NCBI GenBank assembly: GCA_025449115.1
Contig: JAHLKC010000082.1
Span: 1 to 64,000, forward strand
From: Chytridium lagenaria
Taxonomy: Eukaryota; Chytridiomycota; Chytridiomycetes; Chytridiales; Chytridiaceae
Direction of reading: 5' to 3'
Length of the DNA: 64,000 bases
Of the stretch, positions 44,879 through 58,000 are shown one piece after another. The position numbers and the translations under genes are program-made. Every line of letters starts with the position of its first letter. Position 1 is the first letter of the stretch. The notes below the pieces were generated by a model, which made no database searches, had not been told where the DNA came from, and saw only the letters and a program-made list of their open reading frames with translations.

Positions 44879-47327
44879 TCAACACTGTGTGACAATTCGC
44901 GTGGAAGCATGTCCCTGTCTGTGTGGCTCAAGAACATGAAGTGCTGCAGCAGAGGGATTACGCGTATCGCCTGTAAATCCGTGAATGCCAGCTGCGAAAA
45001 ACCCAATGCTCAGTAAATTAAAAAATTGGTGTAGAATGGGGATATACCTCCACTTCTTTAGCTGATTTGGCAGACATAAGGGTTTCTCGACGGAATATGA
45101 AGATGGATGCGGCCACTGCTGGTAGGATTTGCAATTTATCGTATCCGATAATACGATCCCATAATAACATAACTTGTTCACTATCAAGAACTCCGATAAA
45201 ACCGTACATCATCCATCGGAATGCTAGTCGAAGTGGTTGAGCGTTTAATTCGACGTGGAGTTTGAGAAAAAGGCATGCATCGAGTTGACGGAGAAAGCTC
45301 TCGAATTGCGCGCAGAGAGAGACGATCCCGCCTGGGTGTAACGAAACAGTGTGGAGGTGGTAGAAATATCTACACAGGTATGTTAACTGATGGTGAAGTG
45401 GAAGAGGCTATCTACCTAACATATAACTCTCGAAATGTCATATACGCTGACTCTGTCTCAGCATGCAAAAATGATACTATCATAGCATATGTAGATATCC
45501 CCCAAAACGGTAATACCCCATTTGGCGGATAAGTCTCAATTGGTATTGACCAATGCCCTATAGACGGTAAAGATAAAAGCATTCGTGAAAGTTACCTTTA
45601 ATTGTTTCCTCTGGTACGATATTCAAACCCTCCCATAAAATATTTGGACGCCTCCAGCTTTGTCTTTATCCAGTCATCCCGTGACCACAAAATCATGACA
45701 TCTCTAATCACATCCTCAAACACGAAATACGAGTCATCGTTTTGGCATTGCCGCGAATCACAGAGCAAAATCCGGTCTGTGAGAAGATCGTAACGCATGA
45801 CTTGGGCTTTTAAGTAAACGCACTTTTGTTTGCTCTACGAAACGTTGTGTAAGATGAATATAGGGCTATGGATGTACCTCGGCTTTAAAGTCGCAAGCTA
45901 GTTCGGATTGGAGTAGAAAATCCATATGCTCGGACGGAGATGAGAGGGGATGCCGCGTTTTGCGTAGTCTCGAGTGGCTCGGATTGATTTAGAGGCCAGA
46001 ATGGTTTCCCCAAGATCCGAATGTGATTGCATGAATGCGTCACCTACGTATGAATATCAAGTACCGGAGAAGAAACAAACAAAACTAATTAGAAAAGTAG
46101 AATCGGCTTTAAAGTAAAAGAAATCGAAATAAAGCAGGTATTCTTTGAAATGAGCTCTTAAAACAGAGTGAAGAAATGTAGGGATGAATAACAAAATGAT
46201 GTCTTTTCTTTTCGCAAAAGATCGTCTAAAATAGCACTAACACAAAAATACACAGGTTTGTATATAAAAAACCTATAAAAAAGCAAACATTTCACCTCTT
46301 TCATCTCCACTCTCATCGACACCAAACTGTCTATTTCCATACGCCATCTCTCCAAACTCCAACCTAAAATCCTCCACTCCAATCCCAGCCCCCGGATTCT
46401 GCACAGTCGCCCAAAAACTCATGAACATGGATCCTTTGCTCCTTTGAATTAAAAGGGAGTAAATTAGACACCAAAACCGAAAAAAAAGAAGCATGCTCAC
46501 TTCGCGGCCTCCAACTTCCTTATCATTCCAAAGACATCTTCCTCATCATACACCGAAACCCGCTCCAAATCCCCAATTTGCTTCAAATATCCATGCACAA
46601 ACACTGACGAATTCGCGAGCACGCCTGCACTGATGTCGACAGGGTTTGCGGGGTTATCGGAATTGAGAAAGGTGGATTCTTCGTCGGGTTTACGCTGTTT
46701 TTCTTGGTTAAGAGGAAAGATGAGGCGGGGAATTTACTTTGCGGATTAAAGGCGTGCCTAGGTATTCTTTGAGTTTGATAAGTCGGTCTTTGAGGAGGAC
46801 GTTGAAATCTTTTTGGATGGTTTCGAGGGCGAGTTTTTCGTCTTGGGATGGTGAAGTTGAGAGCCAACTTTCGAGAAGGTGGTCTCTATAGATCAAAGTA
46901 AATCAGCATTCCGATGTGATATAAGTCATATAAAGTTATTATAACCATCACGGACAAAAACAATTCCAGAAGCTGCTTACCGCGTATTTAAATTTACCTG
47001 AAACCTCCCTATCCCTCTTTTCCCACCACTTGATTCCAGTTCATCCTTTCCTCCCAACTCAAAATCCTCCAACTCCTCCAACATTTGACCAACCCCACCC
47101 TCTGCAAAGAACCCCGCCTTCACCCCTTTCTCAACCCCATCCCTCCCTCCAGCCCCCTCAACAACGGCATCCTAAGCTCCAAAGCCATTCATTAGCCATG
47201 TGTGCGCTCAGTTCATTCTTTGACTTCCCAAAAAGTAGATATCTCTTACATACCTTCAACTTTTTCCGCAAGGTCCAAAACTTTAGGCTGTAACAGAGTT
47301 GCTTTGGCAGTGCATCAGGAATGTCCA
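44879..47327 (-). CDS. TBC1D19: TBC1D19-like RabGAP
   Basis: A TBC-domain protein acting on Rab GTPases. Reading starts at about 47327 (MDIPDALPKQLC). N-terminal exons include MPLLRGLEGG, LLESWLSTSPSQDEKLALET and KSKGSMFMSFWATVQNPGAG. The TBC domain begins RDYAKRGIPSHLRPSIWKLV, continues YPPNGVLPFWGISTYAMIVS, and reaches RWMMYGFIGVLDSEQVMLLW with DRIIGYDKLQILP; these blocks and their order match TBC1D19 specifically rather than other TBC proteins. The final exon ends HASTRIVTQC at 44879, only 15 bp from the GatA start. Numerous short introns and some frame shifts are present. The 5' end lies 68 bp from the divergent lebercilin-like gene. Confidence 0.75.
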
Positions 47328-47395
47328 TTTCTTTCTTTCATATATTACCAAGTCAGTCACACACTGGAATTTGACAATTGCTTCCAGCTCTGACA
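47328..47395. promoter_or_regulatory. 68-bp divergent promoter
   Basis: The interval between the TBC1D19-like ATG (minus) and the lebercilin-like ATG (plus) is only about 68 bp. Unless transcripts start upstream inside the neighbour, the two genes share this control region. Confidence 0.45.
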
Positions 47396-49535
47396 TGGAG
47401 GTGTATGAACAAGAGTTTGATGAGTTTGATGCTTTCTTTGACTCCACCGTCATCGATGCTCCACCCTCACCAGCACCACAAACCATCAAGAACGATCCAA
47501 TCGTCATCGTCAAAAAAGAAAAAGCCGTTCAAAATGCCAGGCAAAAAGATACAACATCGAGTTTCATGATGGAGGATCGAAGTGCCGAGGAAGCTGCATG
47601 GGCTGCACAAAAGTCAAGATCAAAAAAGGCAGTTTTGGAAGTAGAAGGTAGTTATCTCCACGTCATTTTATTTATACAAACCAATTCATGCAAGAGCGAA
47701 CGTCTGGTATCCCTCGTCGCAAAGACCTACCCGCTGAACCCCCGAAACTCCAAAAACTCCCGTCCAACCGCAGCCTCCACTCAAACCCGGTACCGCCAAC
47801 ACCACCTCCTCCCAAAAAACGTCCCAAAAAGCCAGTCAATCCCGGCCTCGCAATGCTAGCAACGATGGATGAACTAGCCCGTTTGACGCAATTAGTCGAT
47901 ACGCAAAAGCTTAAAAACTCGGAGCTAGAACGTGAAAACAAGACTTTAAAGATTGTGAGTTTCGTTCCCAGAAAAAGGAAGTTAATGGGTTTTAGGTTAA
48001 TCGACGTCAAGAATTGGCAATACAAAAAATGGATAAGGATAACGCGGATATGCCAAGAATCGTTCAGCAACTGTCGGAAGAGTTGAGAGGTTTGAGGGTA
48101 AGCACAACATCCTTTTCACCTTTTACTATATTACGAAACCTTAAAACATACAATTAACGAATGGACTTCAAGATCGCTCACAGCCACTGTAGCGCAAAAA
48201 TCGCAAACGCAGACCGTTCCTCCCAAATGCACATAGAAGAGAACCTCCGACTGCATGACCAACTGCAAAAGCTTACAGCCCAGCTTCGCGCAAAACACCC
48301 TTTAGAAGAAACAGAACATTATCACAAAGTCCACGAGCATGATCGAAAAGAAGAAGTAATTTATTCATTTGGATTAATTTTAACATTTTAGGAGAGACAT
48401 AAACGAAAGACCTCTGAACTTTATCAGAGACCGCAACCGGAGCCTCGACAGAAGAAACCCTCAGTCCCCAAGCAAAAGATTCCAAAACGTCAAGAGCCGG
48501 TGCATCATGAGGTAAAGATCCACTACTACAACCCAGTCACATTGTAAATAGGTAGAAAATCACGTCCATGAAGAATCCACAATTGTCCCGAAAGATGATG
48601 AGGACCCCGTTCCTTCTCCCATTGAATTTGAGACAAAACCACCAACGCGCGCAACAAGAGAAATCCCTTCTTTTAGAAAAAAGCCTCAGGAAGATCCGCT
48701 CCCAGACATTTCAAATCCGAAACCCGTCGACGGCTCTGCAAAACCCAATTTCAAACCCTCCTTCCTCCCGCGTCGCGGTAAAGACGCTGAACCCAGCTCC
48801 TTCAAACCCTCCATAAGCGTGAAAGAAGAAGAGGACGTCCCCACAGTCAAGGAATTAGAAAAGATTGAGGCTGACGGGAGGTACTCCTGGGATGAACCAA
48901 AAACAACGGAGCTAGATAGTTATATTCCTGCAAGTGAAAACAAGCCTGTCACAATTAAGAGAGATGCCGCGGTGGATAAGCCTTCACAGAAGCCAGTGAA
49001 TGATAAACCAATCTGGATGTCTGGTGGTGGAAATTCTGGCAGCACAGAAATGGTGTCGGAATCTCGGCCACCCATGAAACCCTCAGGGCTGAGGTCATCA
49101 ACAGAGCCAACCATGCAGTTCACCGGACCAGGATCGTCAACAGAAACTCCAATGCAGCCCTCATCATTTCGTTCAACAATAGCAACTGAACCGCCTGCCC
49201 AACCTTCGGGTTTCCGTTCATCCACAGATCCACCCTCCTTCCGTTCCACAATAACCTCAGACCCATCATCTCAACCACTGATCGCCTCAGAACCCAAAAA
49301 GCCTCTGTGGATGTCAAATCCCGCAGATACCCATCCTACCTCAAACCCTGTATTAAATTCTTCGCAAGACACCTCCCCTTCACAACGTCGTGAATCTCAA
49401 CCTCTCTGGCTCCAGGAGAAACCTTCTACTCAAGCCCCGAAAGAACGCCCATCATTTCTTGACCCACCCACTCAAACCGCAAGGCCCGTATCGGGAGGCA
49501 TCGAAAGTGACATTGAAGAAGAATATATTACATAG
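47396..49535 (+). CDS. Lebercilin (LCA5)-like ciliary coiled-coil protein
   Basis: Lebercilin-family proteins associate with ciliary microtubules and intraflagellar transport. The start MEVYEQEFDEFDAFFDSTVI is acidic and followed by a basic Pro-rich linker. The coiled-coil core is ELARLTQLVDTQKLKNSELE, then after a clean splice LKIVNRRQELAIQKMDKDNA, IVQQLSEELRGLR and MHIEENLRLHDQLQKLTAQL. The NRRQE element followed by a Leu/Glu-rich helix is the part most like the lebercilin domain. The C-terminal half is disordered, with Ser/Pro/Thr-rich near-repeats (QPSGFRSSTDPP, QPSSFRSTIATEPP). Introns include about 47651-47690, 47955-47995 and 48098-48172. The assignment rests on the core only. Confidence 0.6.
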
Positions 49536-49564
49536 AAGAAAAAAATCCATCATCCACCCAAGCA

Positions 49565-50373
<809 letters not shown>

Positions 50374-50766
50374 TTGAAGAAAGTATCTATACAGATATAC
50401 AGCAAAGGGTATGGAGTCGAATGAAACACTGTTGCACACTCTTTAGACAAGCACGAAATTCATCTCTTAAAAGTAAGTACTAAAATTGTAAATAACTCGA
50501 TCGACCAAGTTCAGCCCTGTTATAGTGTTCCATCCATCCATGAAAGCGTGTGTGTAATTAGAGGACACTTCTTCTAGCATCAGTCAGAAAAATGATGGAT
50601 GGAAAATGTTCGCCATCTTTTATCGTTTTGCTTTTATGTAAATGGTAGTAGGGCTAATAAGTACAATTGAGGGGTGTTGTTTTTTTGTTTGTTTCTTTTT
50701 GTTGTTGGTTTCTTCCATCTCCTTCCGCTTCTGCTTTATCCTCTCGCATCCACCAAAAACCTTTAA
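50374..50766. other. Intergenic
   Basis: About 390 bp between the Siw14-like start and the 3' end of the HAPSTR1-like gene; it contains T-rich runs. No additional feature is seen. Confidence 0.4.
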
Positions 50767-51657
50767 TCATTCGTCCATCCGCTCATCCCTCTCCTTGCGC
50801 CATCGGGTCCTCTTGTAAGCAGGTTCAGCAAACCCCACATGATGAACATGCAAATCCACTGGCTTACTCATATCCCCATTCCCCTGTGCCCCCCCAGCAA
50901 AAGGCGACCACCTCCTCTTAAAGCTGTCAGGATGAACTTGAATGGCCTCTTCATCAAACTTTGGCGGTTGAAAGTAACCATCCAATGTAGTTCCTTCCAT
51001 GCCTTGAAAAGGGGGTCGCTGCCGGTTTGGTTCAAACGGCAGGGAAAAGGTAAATCCGGATGAGAGGGAGGGGTGTGGTGCTTGCTGACGTTGATGATGT
51101 TGGTGGTGCTGCTGGTGATTTGGAGGCGTTTGTTGTTGAGGCACCTGAGGTGGGTCTGTCACAACGGGACATTCTGCCAAAGTTTCGTCGGCAGTGGAGC
51201 GGGAGAGCATGGAGCTGAGAGCTGTCATAATGGTTGCTGGGAAATGCTCTTGTTTGGAACGTACAAAGGATTCCATGTCTTCCAGGGTGACTTGACGACG
51301 GCGAGGGTCATTCGGGGAAGACTGTGGGGGTGATGTTTGATGCTGGGAGGTGGAGGATTGCGGGGTAAGGTGGGTGAGATGGGTCATGTGGTGGTGGTGA
51401 TGACTGTGAGGATTGTGGTGAGGTGTGGAGACGGTAGAGGCAGGAGGAGGAGCTGCGGAAGATGCAATGGGGGTGGATGAGGAGGAGGAAGACGATGAGA
51501 GGAGTATATATTCAGTAAGGTCTTGAAAGCATTGAAGGTAGCCTGCTTCGAATGCTCTGCTGCGCTGCTTCTGACTCTCCTTAAAGAGCTGGGTGACTGC
51601 TAAGGCGGCGGCCTTGAATTGAGTGGAGAGTGGATCGACTTCATTCTGATTCTCCAT
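50767..51657 (-). CDS. HAPSTR1 (C16orf72/TAPR1)-like protein
   Basis: HAPSTR1 is a HUWE1-associated stress-response protein in animals. The start at 51657 (MENQNEVDPLSTQFK) leads into the conserved helix FKAAALAVTQLFKESQKQRS followed by AFEAGYLQCFQDLTEYIL, matching the family's FQNAAxAVTxLYKES core and its Gly-Tyr continuation. After a poly-Ser/His spacer comes RRRQVTLEDMESFVRSK, matching the second conserved block (RRTIRREDLISFL type). The basic C-terminus (KPVDLHVHHVGFAEP, YKRTRWRKERDERMDE) could be a nuclear localisation signal. One clean exon of about 296 residues. The frame is open to an ATG at 51738, but the extra N-terminus is hydrophobic and unlike the family. Confidence 0.6.
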   Translation of the reverse strand: MENQNEVDPLSTQFKAAALAVTQLFKESQKQRSRAFEAGYLQCFQDLTEYILLSSSSSSSSTPIASSAAPPPASTVSTPHHNPHSHHHHHMTHLTHLTPQSSTSQHQTSPPQSSPNDPRRRQVTLEDMESFVRSKQEHFPATIMTALSSMLSRSTADETLAECPVVTDPPQVPQQQTPPNHQQHHQHHQRQQAPHPSLSSGFTFSLPFEPNRQRPPFQGMEGTTLDGYFQPPKFDEEAIQVHPDSFKRRWSPFAGGAQGNGDMSKPVDLHVHHVGFAEPAYKRTRWRKERDERMDE

Positions 51658-52035
51658 ACAGCAAAGTTGAATTTTTGAGACTGCAAGACGGAAGAAGAAT
51701 TTGCACCAAAAATCTTTCAAAATATAAATGATGGTCACCAGAGGAGTCGCCGTCTTCCCTTTTCAAAATACTCGCTGAACCGACAACATCTCCAAAATAT
51801 TTCTCAAACAAAAAATGAGATAGAGGCTTAGTGTATTATCGAAAGCAAAAACAAGAATGAGTGCTAAAAAAACCAGTAAAGAGAACAGAAACACAATTAC
51901 AAGTTCAGAGTGCAAAAAGCAAAAACAACAAACGCCAACCAGAAACATGCGAAATTACACCCAGAACAATAACAGACACAAAACAGAAACAAAAACAGAA
52001 ACAGAAACAAAAAAAATATAATAAGGTATACAGCC
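51658..52035. other. Intergenic, A-rich
   Basis: About 380 bp between the HAPSTR1-like start and the LRR/PH gene's stop. It includes an (ACAGAA)n-like imperfect repeat at about 51970-52012. No coding signal. Confidence 0.5.
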
Positions 52036-55000
52036 TCAGTCGTCTCCAATCAAAAAAGCAACACCGTCCCTCCTCACCCTACCCTTCAACCTCATATCCC
52101 TCGTCCCCGCCGCCAGCGCGATGAACGATCCCGCCCCAGTCCCCGTCCCATCCTTTCTGGACGCAGAACTCACACTCCCAACCACACTCCCGCCCATCTC
52201 CATTTCAAGATCATCCACCCCAGACTGTCCTGAAGGTCCAAAAATATCATCTTGATCATCCTCCTCCTCCCCATAGAACGACGCATCTTCAGAATTACCC
52301 CCAGATCCGCCTTGAGCGCGACCAACGCCAGGTGTCGGCGGCACAGCTTCTTCTTCATCAGGCTTCACTCCACGCACGTCCCTCACGTACTCTAAAAATT
52401 CATTCGCACCATCCAACGTGGAAAAAACAATATCCCACCAATACTCCCTTGGCGCATCTCCATCCTCCCCATCCCCATTTCTAGGTGAAGCAAACACAAC
52501 TCTCACCCACCACTCCCACCCCGCAGTACTTCCAATCTCCCCATGACCTCTTCCAAACCCAAACCCAGAAGGTGTTCGATGCCGCCTCGTCGATTTCTTC
52601 TTCCCACCATCACTCCCACCTTCAGGCCCAGCCTCAGCCCCAGATGACCTCCTCCTCGAAGCCATAACAACAGCAGCGGGATCCTGCTGCTTCGAAAGCG
52701 CCCCATTAAACCCTCTCACCCCAACCGTTCCAATCGCACCATTCTGCACAAGCATCGCCACCTCCTTTTCAGGAACAGTGGCTTCCCGAACTTGACTGAC
52801 ATTATCATTCAAAGTCCATCTCCACGTTCTCCATCTTTCGCACCGGACGAGATCCTTGACGCGTCCAACGCGGAGAGGCGGTGACCATTGTGGTACACGA
52901 TCGGCGGCTAGACCCTTGAAGGGGTCGTCCTGGTTTAACGTGTCTGCACTTTTACTGCCATCTTGGCCGGCGAGTATCGATGTGGATGAGGAGGCGGAGG
53001 TGGAGAGATAGGTGGAAGATCCGGCTTCAGAAGCTACAGTTAAAGCTCCGCTGGGAGACACGCCTGACATCCTCGGTCCGTTTGAAGCCGTACCGCCTGT
53101 CGTAGCATCTGAAGCTGCGGGAGGAGTAAGTGCCGAGAGAATCGAGTCATTCACCGGCCCAGGTGGATGATACTCGGTGGAAAGAGAGGAGGAGGCCAAA
53201 CATCAAACCGCTCTGAAGCAAGGTAGATGAAATCAGCAGTTGCCGAAAGCGTTAGGCTGTGCACAGTGACTTTCACGGGAGGTGAAATCTCCACGTCCGT
53301 GATTCCTGAAACACTATCCTGTTGAGAAGTAGTATCCTGATCAGCAGCGCCTCCACCATATAATGGCGGTAGGGGGGACGGGTTCGCTGACCGTGAGATT
53401 GCCAGGTCTTCCATGGATGAGCCTTTCTCATTCACATCATGTGGTACGATCCACCCCACAAGTTGATAAAGCCTCAGAAACTCAAAGTTGACTTTATCAA
53501 GTACAACTGAGTCATCCGCAGCTGGATCGTCATCCGTTTCTGTAATGATTGGGAGGTTCATTGCAGCAATCGACGTTCGTCTTGAGCTTGTGAGCCCGTC
53601 AGCGTCTTCACTAGCACCGTTAATAGCAGCCGCTACTTCCGCTTCTGCAGGTGCGGCGGCAGGAAGCAAAGACTTGGTTGACCCTGAGAAGCTATCCAGA
53701 ATTCCGCCAAACCAACCTTTCTTTTTGGCTTGCGAATGATCCAACGGACGGTCACCTGCCCCATGCACCCATGCATCCTTCCAATCTCTTGTGGGATCAA
53801 CTTTAGCGAGATTCCAAAGGATCTGCTTCGGCCCAGAACGAAGAAGAACAAGATCCCGTAGACCCGCAAACTCCATTCTACATCTTGATTGACAAGCCTG
53901 ACCTTCCCGTCAGGTCCCTTGAACCTTCGGCGACTCAAAACTACCGTCTTTGTCCCTCCTGTTCCAGGAATAATGACCTTTGAGTTCGATTCAGTCTCAG
54001 CCTCTTGCTCCTCAGCATCATACAAAGTCGTCACAAGCGAGTCAATGATTTTTGATGTCAACGTCCGATCACGTGTCAACAAAACAATCGACTCTATTGT
54101 GGGACGATGTACAGGGCCCGAAGCCTGACCCTTCTGCCCATCGAATTGATTAGTATTGTCCCCGGTACTCCCTCTCCCGCTCTTCCCAGAGGCAACACCA
54201 CCATCCTCCTGTCCATCCGCCTGGGGATTCATTGGTGACCCACCCCCATTCTCACGCGGTCGTCCGTCATCAACAAAATGAATCGCAATATACTGTCGAT
54301 TCGGCCCAACATCAACACGAGCAAGCCGCTCTAATGGGATCCTCTTGTACAAACGAAGTACCTCCGCGGATCATCGTATCGAACTTGCGCTGCAACGTCA
54401 GCCACATGTGGCAAAACCACAGGTCCACTTTCAAACGGTGTGGTTCGCGGATCATAAGGCATTGAAAATGTTGGCACAAAGAGGTATAAAGCACGATCCG
54501 TGAGAAGGATGTACGAAGCCCGTTCAACAGGACTAGCGTGGTCTACAGGAAGGACACCACCCTTATGGACAGATTTCCGCACTACGTTTCCAGAAGCCAT
54601 CGATGCGCTCAAGTCAACATCAGAAAGAATGCTCTTTCCAAGCTTAAACATAGACTTTGCTCCAGACACTGTCAAGAGATCTAGAGGGTTCAAAGCCATG
54701 CCACGAGTAGGCTCAGCAATATAAGGCTTGTGTTGCTTCACAAAGCTACCAGGAACCCAGACTAAAATCTTTTCGGCATCCTCAGGGATATTCGAAACTT
54801 GAGGTGGAGTTGCAGACTGTTATTGATGCTACGAAATGGGATAGATGGCGCTCTTGGAATCTCAATCAAATCTTGTCTATCTCTCGCGTTTCCACTGTAT
54901 GTTGATCGGCTCATGCTGCTAAAGCCACTGAAAACAGATGCAGCACCACCTCCTTCCCCACTAAAAATCGAGGCTGCTCTGCCCATTAAAGAGCGCGTAT

Positions 55001-58000
55001 TATACGACGAGGACATGGGACGAATATAGGAGAACGTGGAAAGACTGTCACTTCTTGACGAAGCAGAGTCTCCGCTCTTTGGTCGGCGATAGCTAGTGGT
55101 TGTAGTTATAGGCCTCGAGAGAATAAGCTGAGGCGATGGAGTTGGTATGTTTGGCGAAGGTACGGCAGTTGTAGTGGATGCAGAATTCTAAAGTAATGTA
55201 AATTCAAATGGAAAACCTTCTCACAAATCCATGCAAATAAATACTTACAACATCCTCAGCTACTTCTGGCTCAGCTTGCTTGACAGATGGTTGATGTCTT
55301 ACGTAAGCTTTTGATGCAAACGGCAAACCGGGAATAGGATTAATGTTAAGCGGTGGTAGCGATCCAAATGGATCGTTAGCTTGCGAACTGCTCCCCAGCT
55401 GAAGGTTTTTAATATCTTTTGAACTGCCTCTCTCCACATCCGGACCTGAAGACGTCTTCCTCTGCATCACCGTGAACGAGTTCAACGCCCGCGATGACTT
55501 CGGATTAGACGGAGATAATGAAGAGTTTGGTGCAAATGTAACATGAATGGAACGCGACGTTTCTCCCGCTACTTCATCCCTCGTCTTTACTATCTTAATA
55601 GGAATACCAAATGCCGCCTCTTTGCTAGGAGGTGACCCAGGCGAGCTTGCGTTTGAGCGCGCACCATAGTCATACACCCGCCGGTAGGGTCCGATAGCAT
55701 TCAAGAACCCTGCCCGCGGAGGAGATCCTTCATGCGGAGGACTTAATGGCCGTCGAATATTGAGAGACTCGAACGATTCCAAATCACTTTGAGGTAAAGG
55801 CGGCGGAGAGAATCCTCTCTCCGCAATCCGCGCTGCCTCCGAGGCAAGCTTGGCGGCTTCAGTGGCGGCAAGTGCAGCCACCTCTGCCGCTGAAGCAGCT
55901 TCACGTGCTTTCTTTTCTTGGCCGCGGAGCTCATCATACATCTTGAACCATGAAACACCATTATCACGTCGAAGATTCTCCAAAGTGAGAGGAGACCGAG
56001 GTCGCTCAGTTGGCGAACCAATTTTGACCGGGGTAGGTGCAAAAATATTGGGTTCATCTCGGACTCTAGGCGTTTCGCCTCCCGCATCGCTTCCTTTTTC
56101 CGGGGAATCCCATGCGAAGGAGGTCAAATTCCCTGCACTGGCTTTTGGCGAATAAAATCCGGACGAGGGCGAGGACGCCATATTAACGCTTGATTTTCGA
56201 GCGGCGCCTTTAATTTTTACACCCTTCTTCCCAGAGCGACTCACTAAAATATCATCAGAATCCACAGTGGGATCGTTAGACTCTGTGTCGCTTGTCGTTA
56301 CCCCTGGTGTGGACAAACGCTTATCTTGGAGCTCTGCCAGTCTCCCGAGGCGACCTTTATTTGTTGCGACGCGTGACCACGCGGAGGTAGATTTTGGTGG
56401 AGTGGAAGATGGAGATGCAGTTGCTGAGGAATCTGAAGCGACGGAAGAAAGAATGACCTTTGATATTTGGTCGGCAGAAGTTGCAGCCGCTGGGAGGTCA
56501 GGAAAGGACGGGAAAGGTGAAGGTTCAATGGAAATGGTCGATTTTGGTGTGGAAAACTCCTGCAAAGGCTCGTAACCAATTTCATCAGCACTGAAGCGGA
56601 TCCGGGAAGGGCTATGGAATTGGTTGTCGAACGTAGACCCAGAAGGCTCAAGATTAGGTTCAGAGTTTGACTTTGTATCCAAAGTGACGAGACCGGCATT
56701 CAAGGTGCTTGCAATATCTACAGCTCCCGAAGACATCCCACGTTCGCTAACGTCGGTCACAACTATCATTTCCGCAGTAATAGTCTGAGTGTCTCCCGGA
56801 ACTTGCGGAGTGACGGAATCTTCAGAAGCACTTAAAGCCTTTAAAGCTTCGTTCAAAGCAGATGCCAAACTGTCAGACAGAGGTTCCTGTTTCTGAGGTG
56901 GAGCTATGCTGTCATCAGAAGGAATTGCGATATTTTCTGCTGGCACAACGTCCGGCACTTTGTCTCCACTTTTGCTGTCATCTTCAGCATTTTCAACAGC
57001 AATATACTGGTCCAAACTTTGGGTGGAAACTTGCTCTGAGGAAATGGCCGACTTTCCTAATCCCTTCTTCTTTTCCGGATCCACCTTCTTCTTTTTCTTC
57101 TTCGGAATATCGCCGGAAGAGGACGCACCAGCACCCAACTCCACGGCTTGACTTTTTCCTCGGTTGCCGACCTTTCCAATTGAAACTTTTGCAGTTCCTG
57201 GGTTGGAAACGACGGCAGCTATCGTCAACCCGGCCCTTATTTGCTTCCGTTCAGCTGCCGATGGAAGGGTGCCATCTAATAAGAGATTAAGGGCTCGAGT
57301 CTTGAAATAGTTAAAGATGTTCAGCCGGTGGTTTTCCTACAAAATTATTAGGATTCGTTGTTCGTATTGATACATACCACTTTCGTACACGGATTATTTG
57401 CAACAGAGAGTTCATCGATAACCACTTCAGCAAGCCGGCCAATCTCATAAACCTCTGAAATATTATTGTCTGTCAAATCTATGGCACGTAACTTGGGAAA
57501 ACGATCAATCCCAGACAAAATCTCAACAGTGTTTCGCCGAAGAGATAATATTTCGAGATTAGCGAACTTTAAGGAAGGGGGGATAGGTAATGTAATATCC
57601 ACAATTTGGTTGTGCGCAAGGTTTAATACTTTCAAAGCAGTCAGATTGATAAGCTCGGGAGGAATGCTTTTGAAGATGTTGTGTGAAAGATCTAGGTAGG
57701 TGACGGATGTAAATGATTTCGATAGCTGTTCTGAAAACCCCTTCAGGCTATTATGTGACAGATTCGCGTGCAAAAGGTTTGGAACAATACTGATAGATTT
57801 CTGATGAGCTTTGGATGCTCTAACAACTGCAGCTAAGCATGCTCCTAGATCTGCCGCATTACTTTTCGAAAATTCCCTCGTGGATATTTAGCATGAGGAG
57901 CTGAGGACCAAACGTTGACCAATCCGCTATTGATGCAACTTGAACCTGACCCAACTCCAATGCCTTTATATTCGAGAATGCAGAAAGGTTGAATGACTTT

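Noticed and set aside
45275..45532. Plus-strand open frame within the TBC1D19-like gene
   Set aside because: The opposite strand encodes the conserved TBC block YPPNGVLPFWGISTYA over the same bases.
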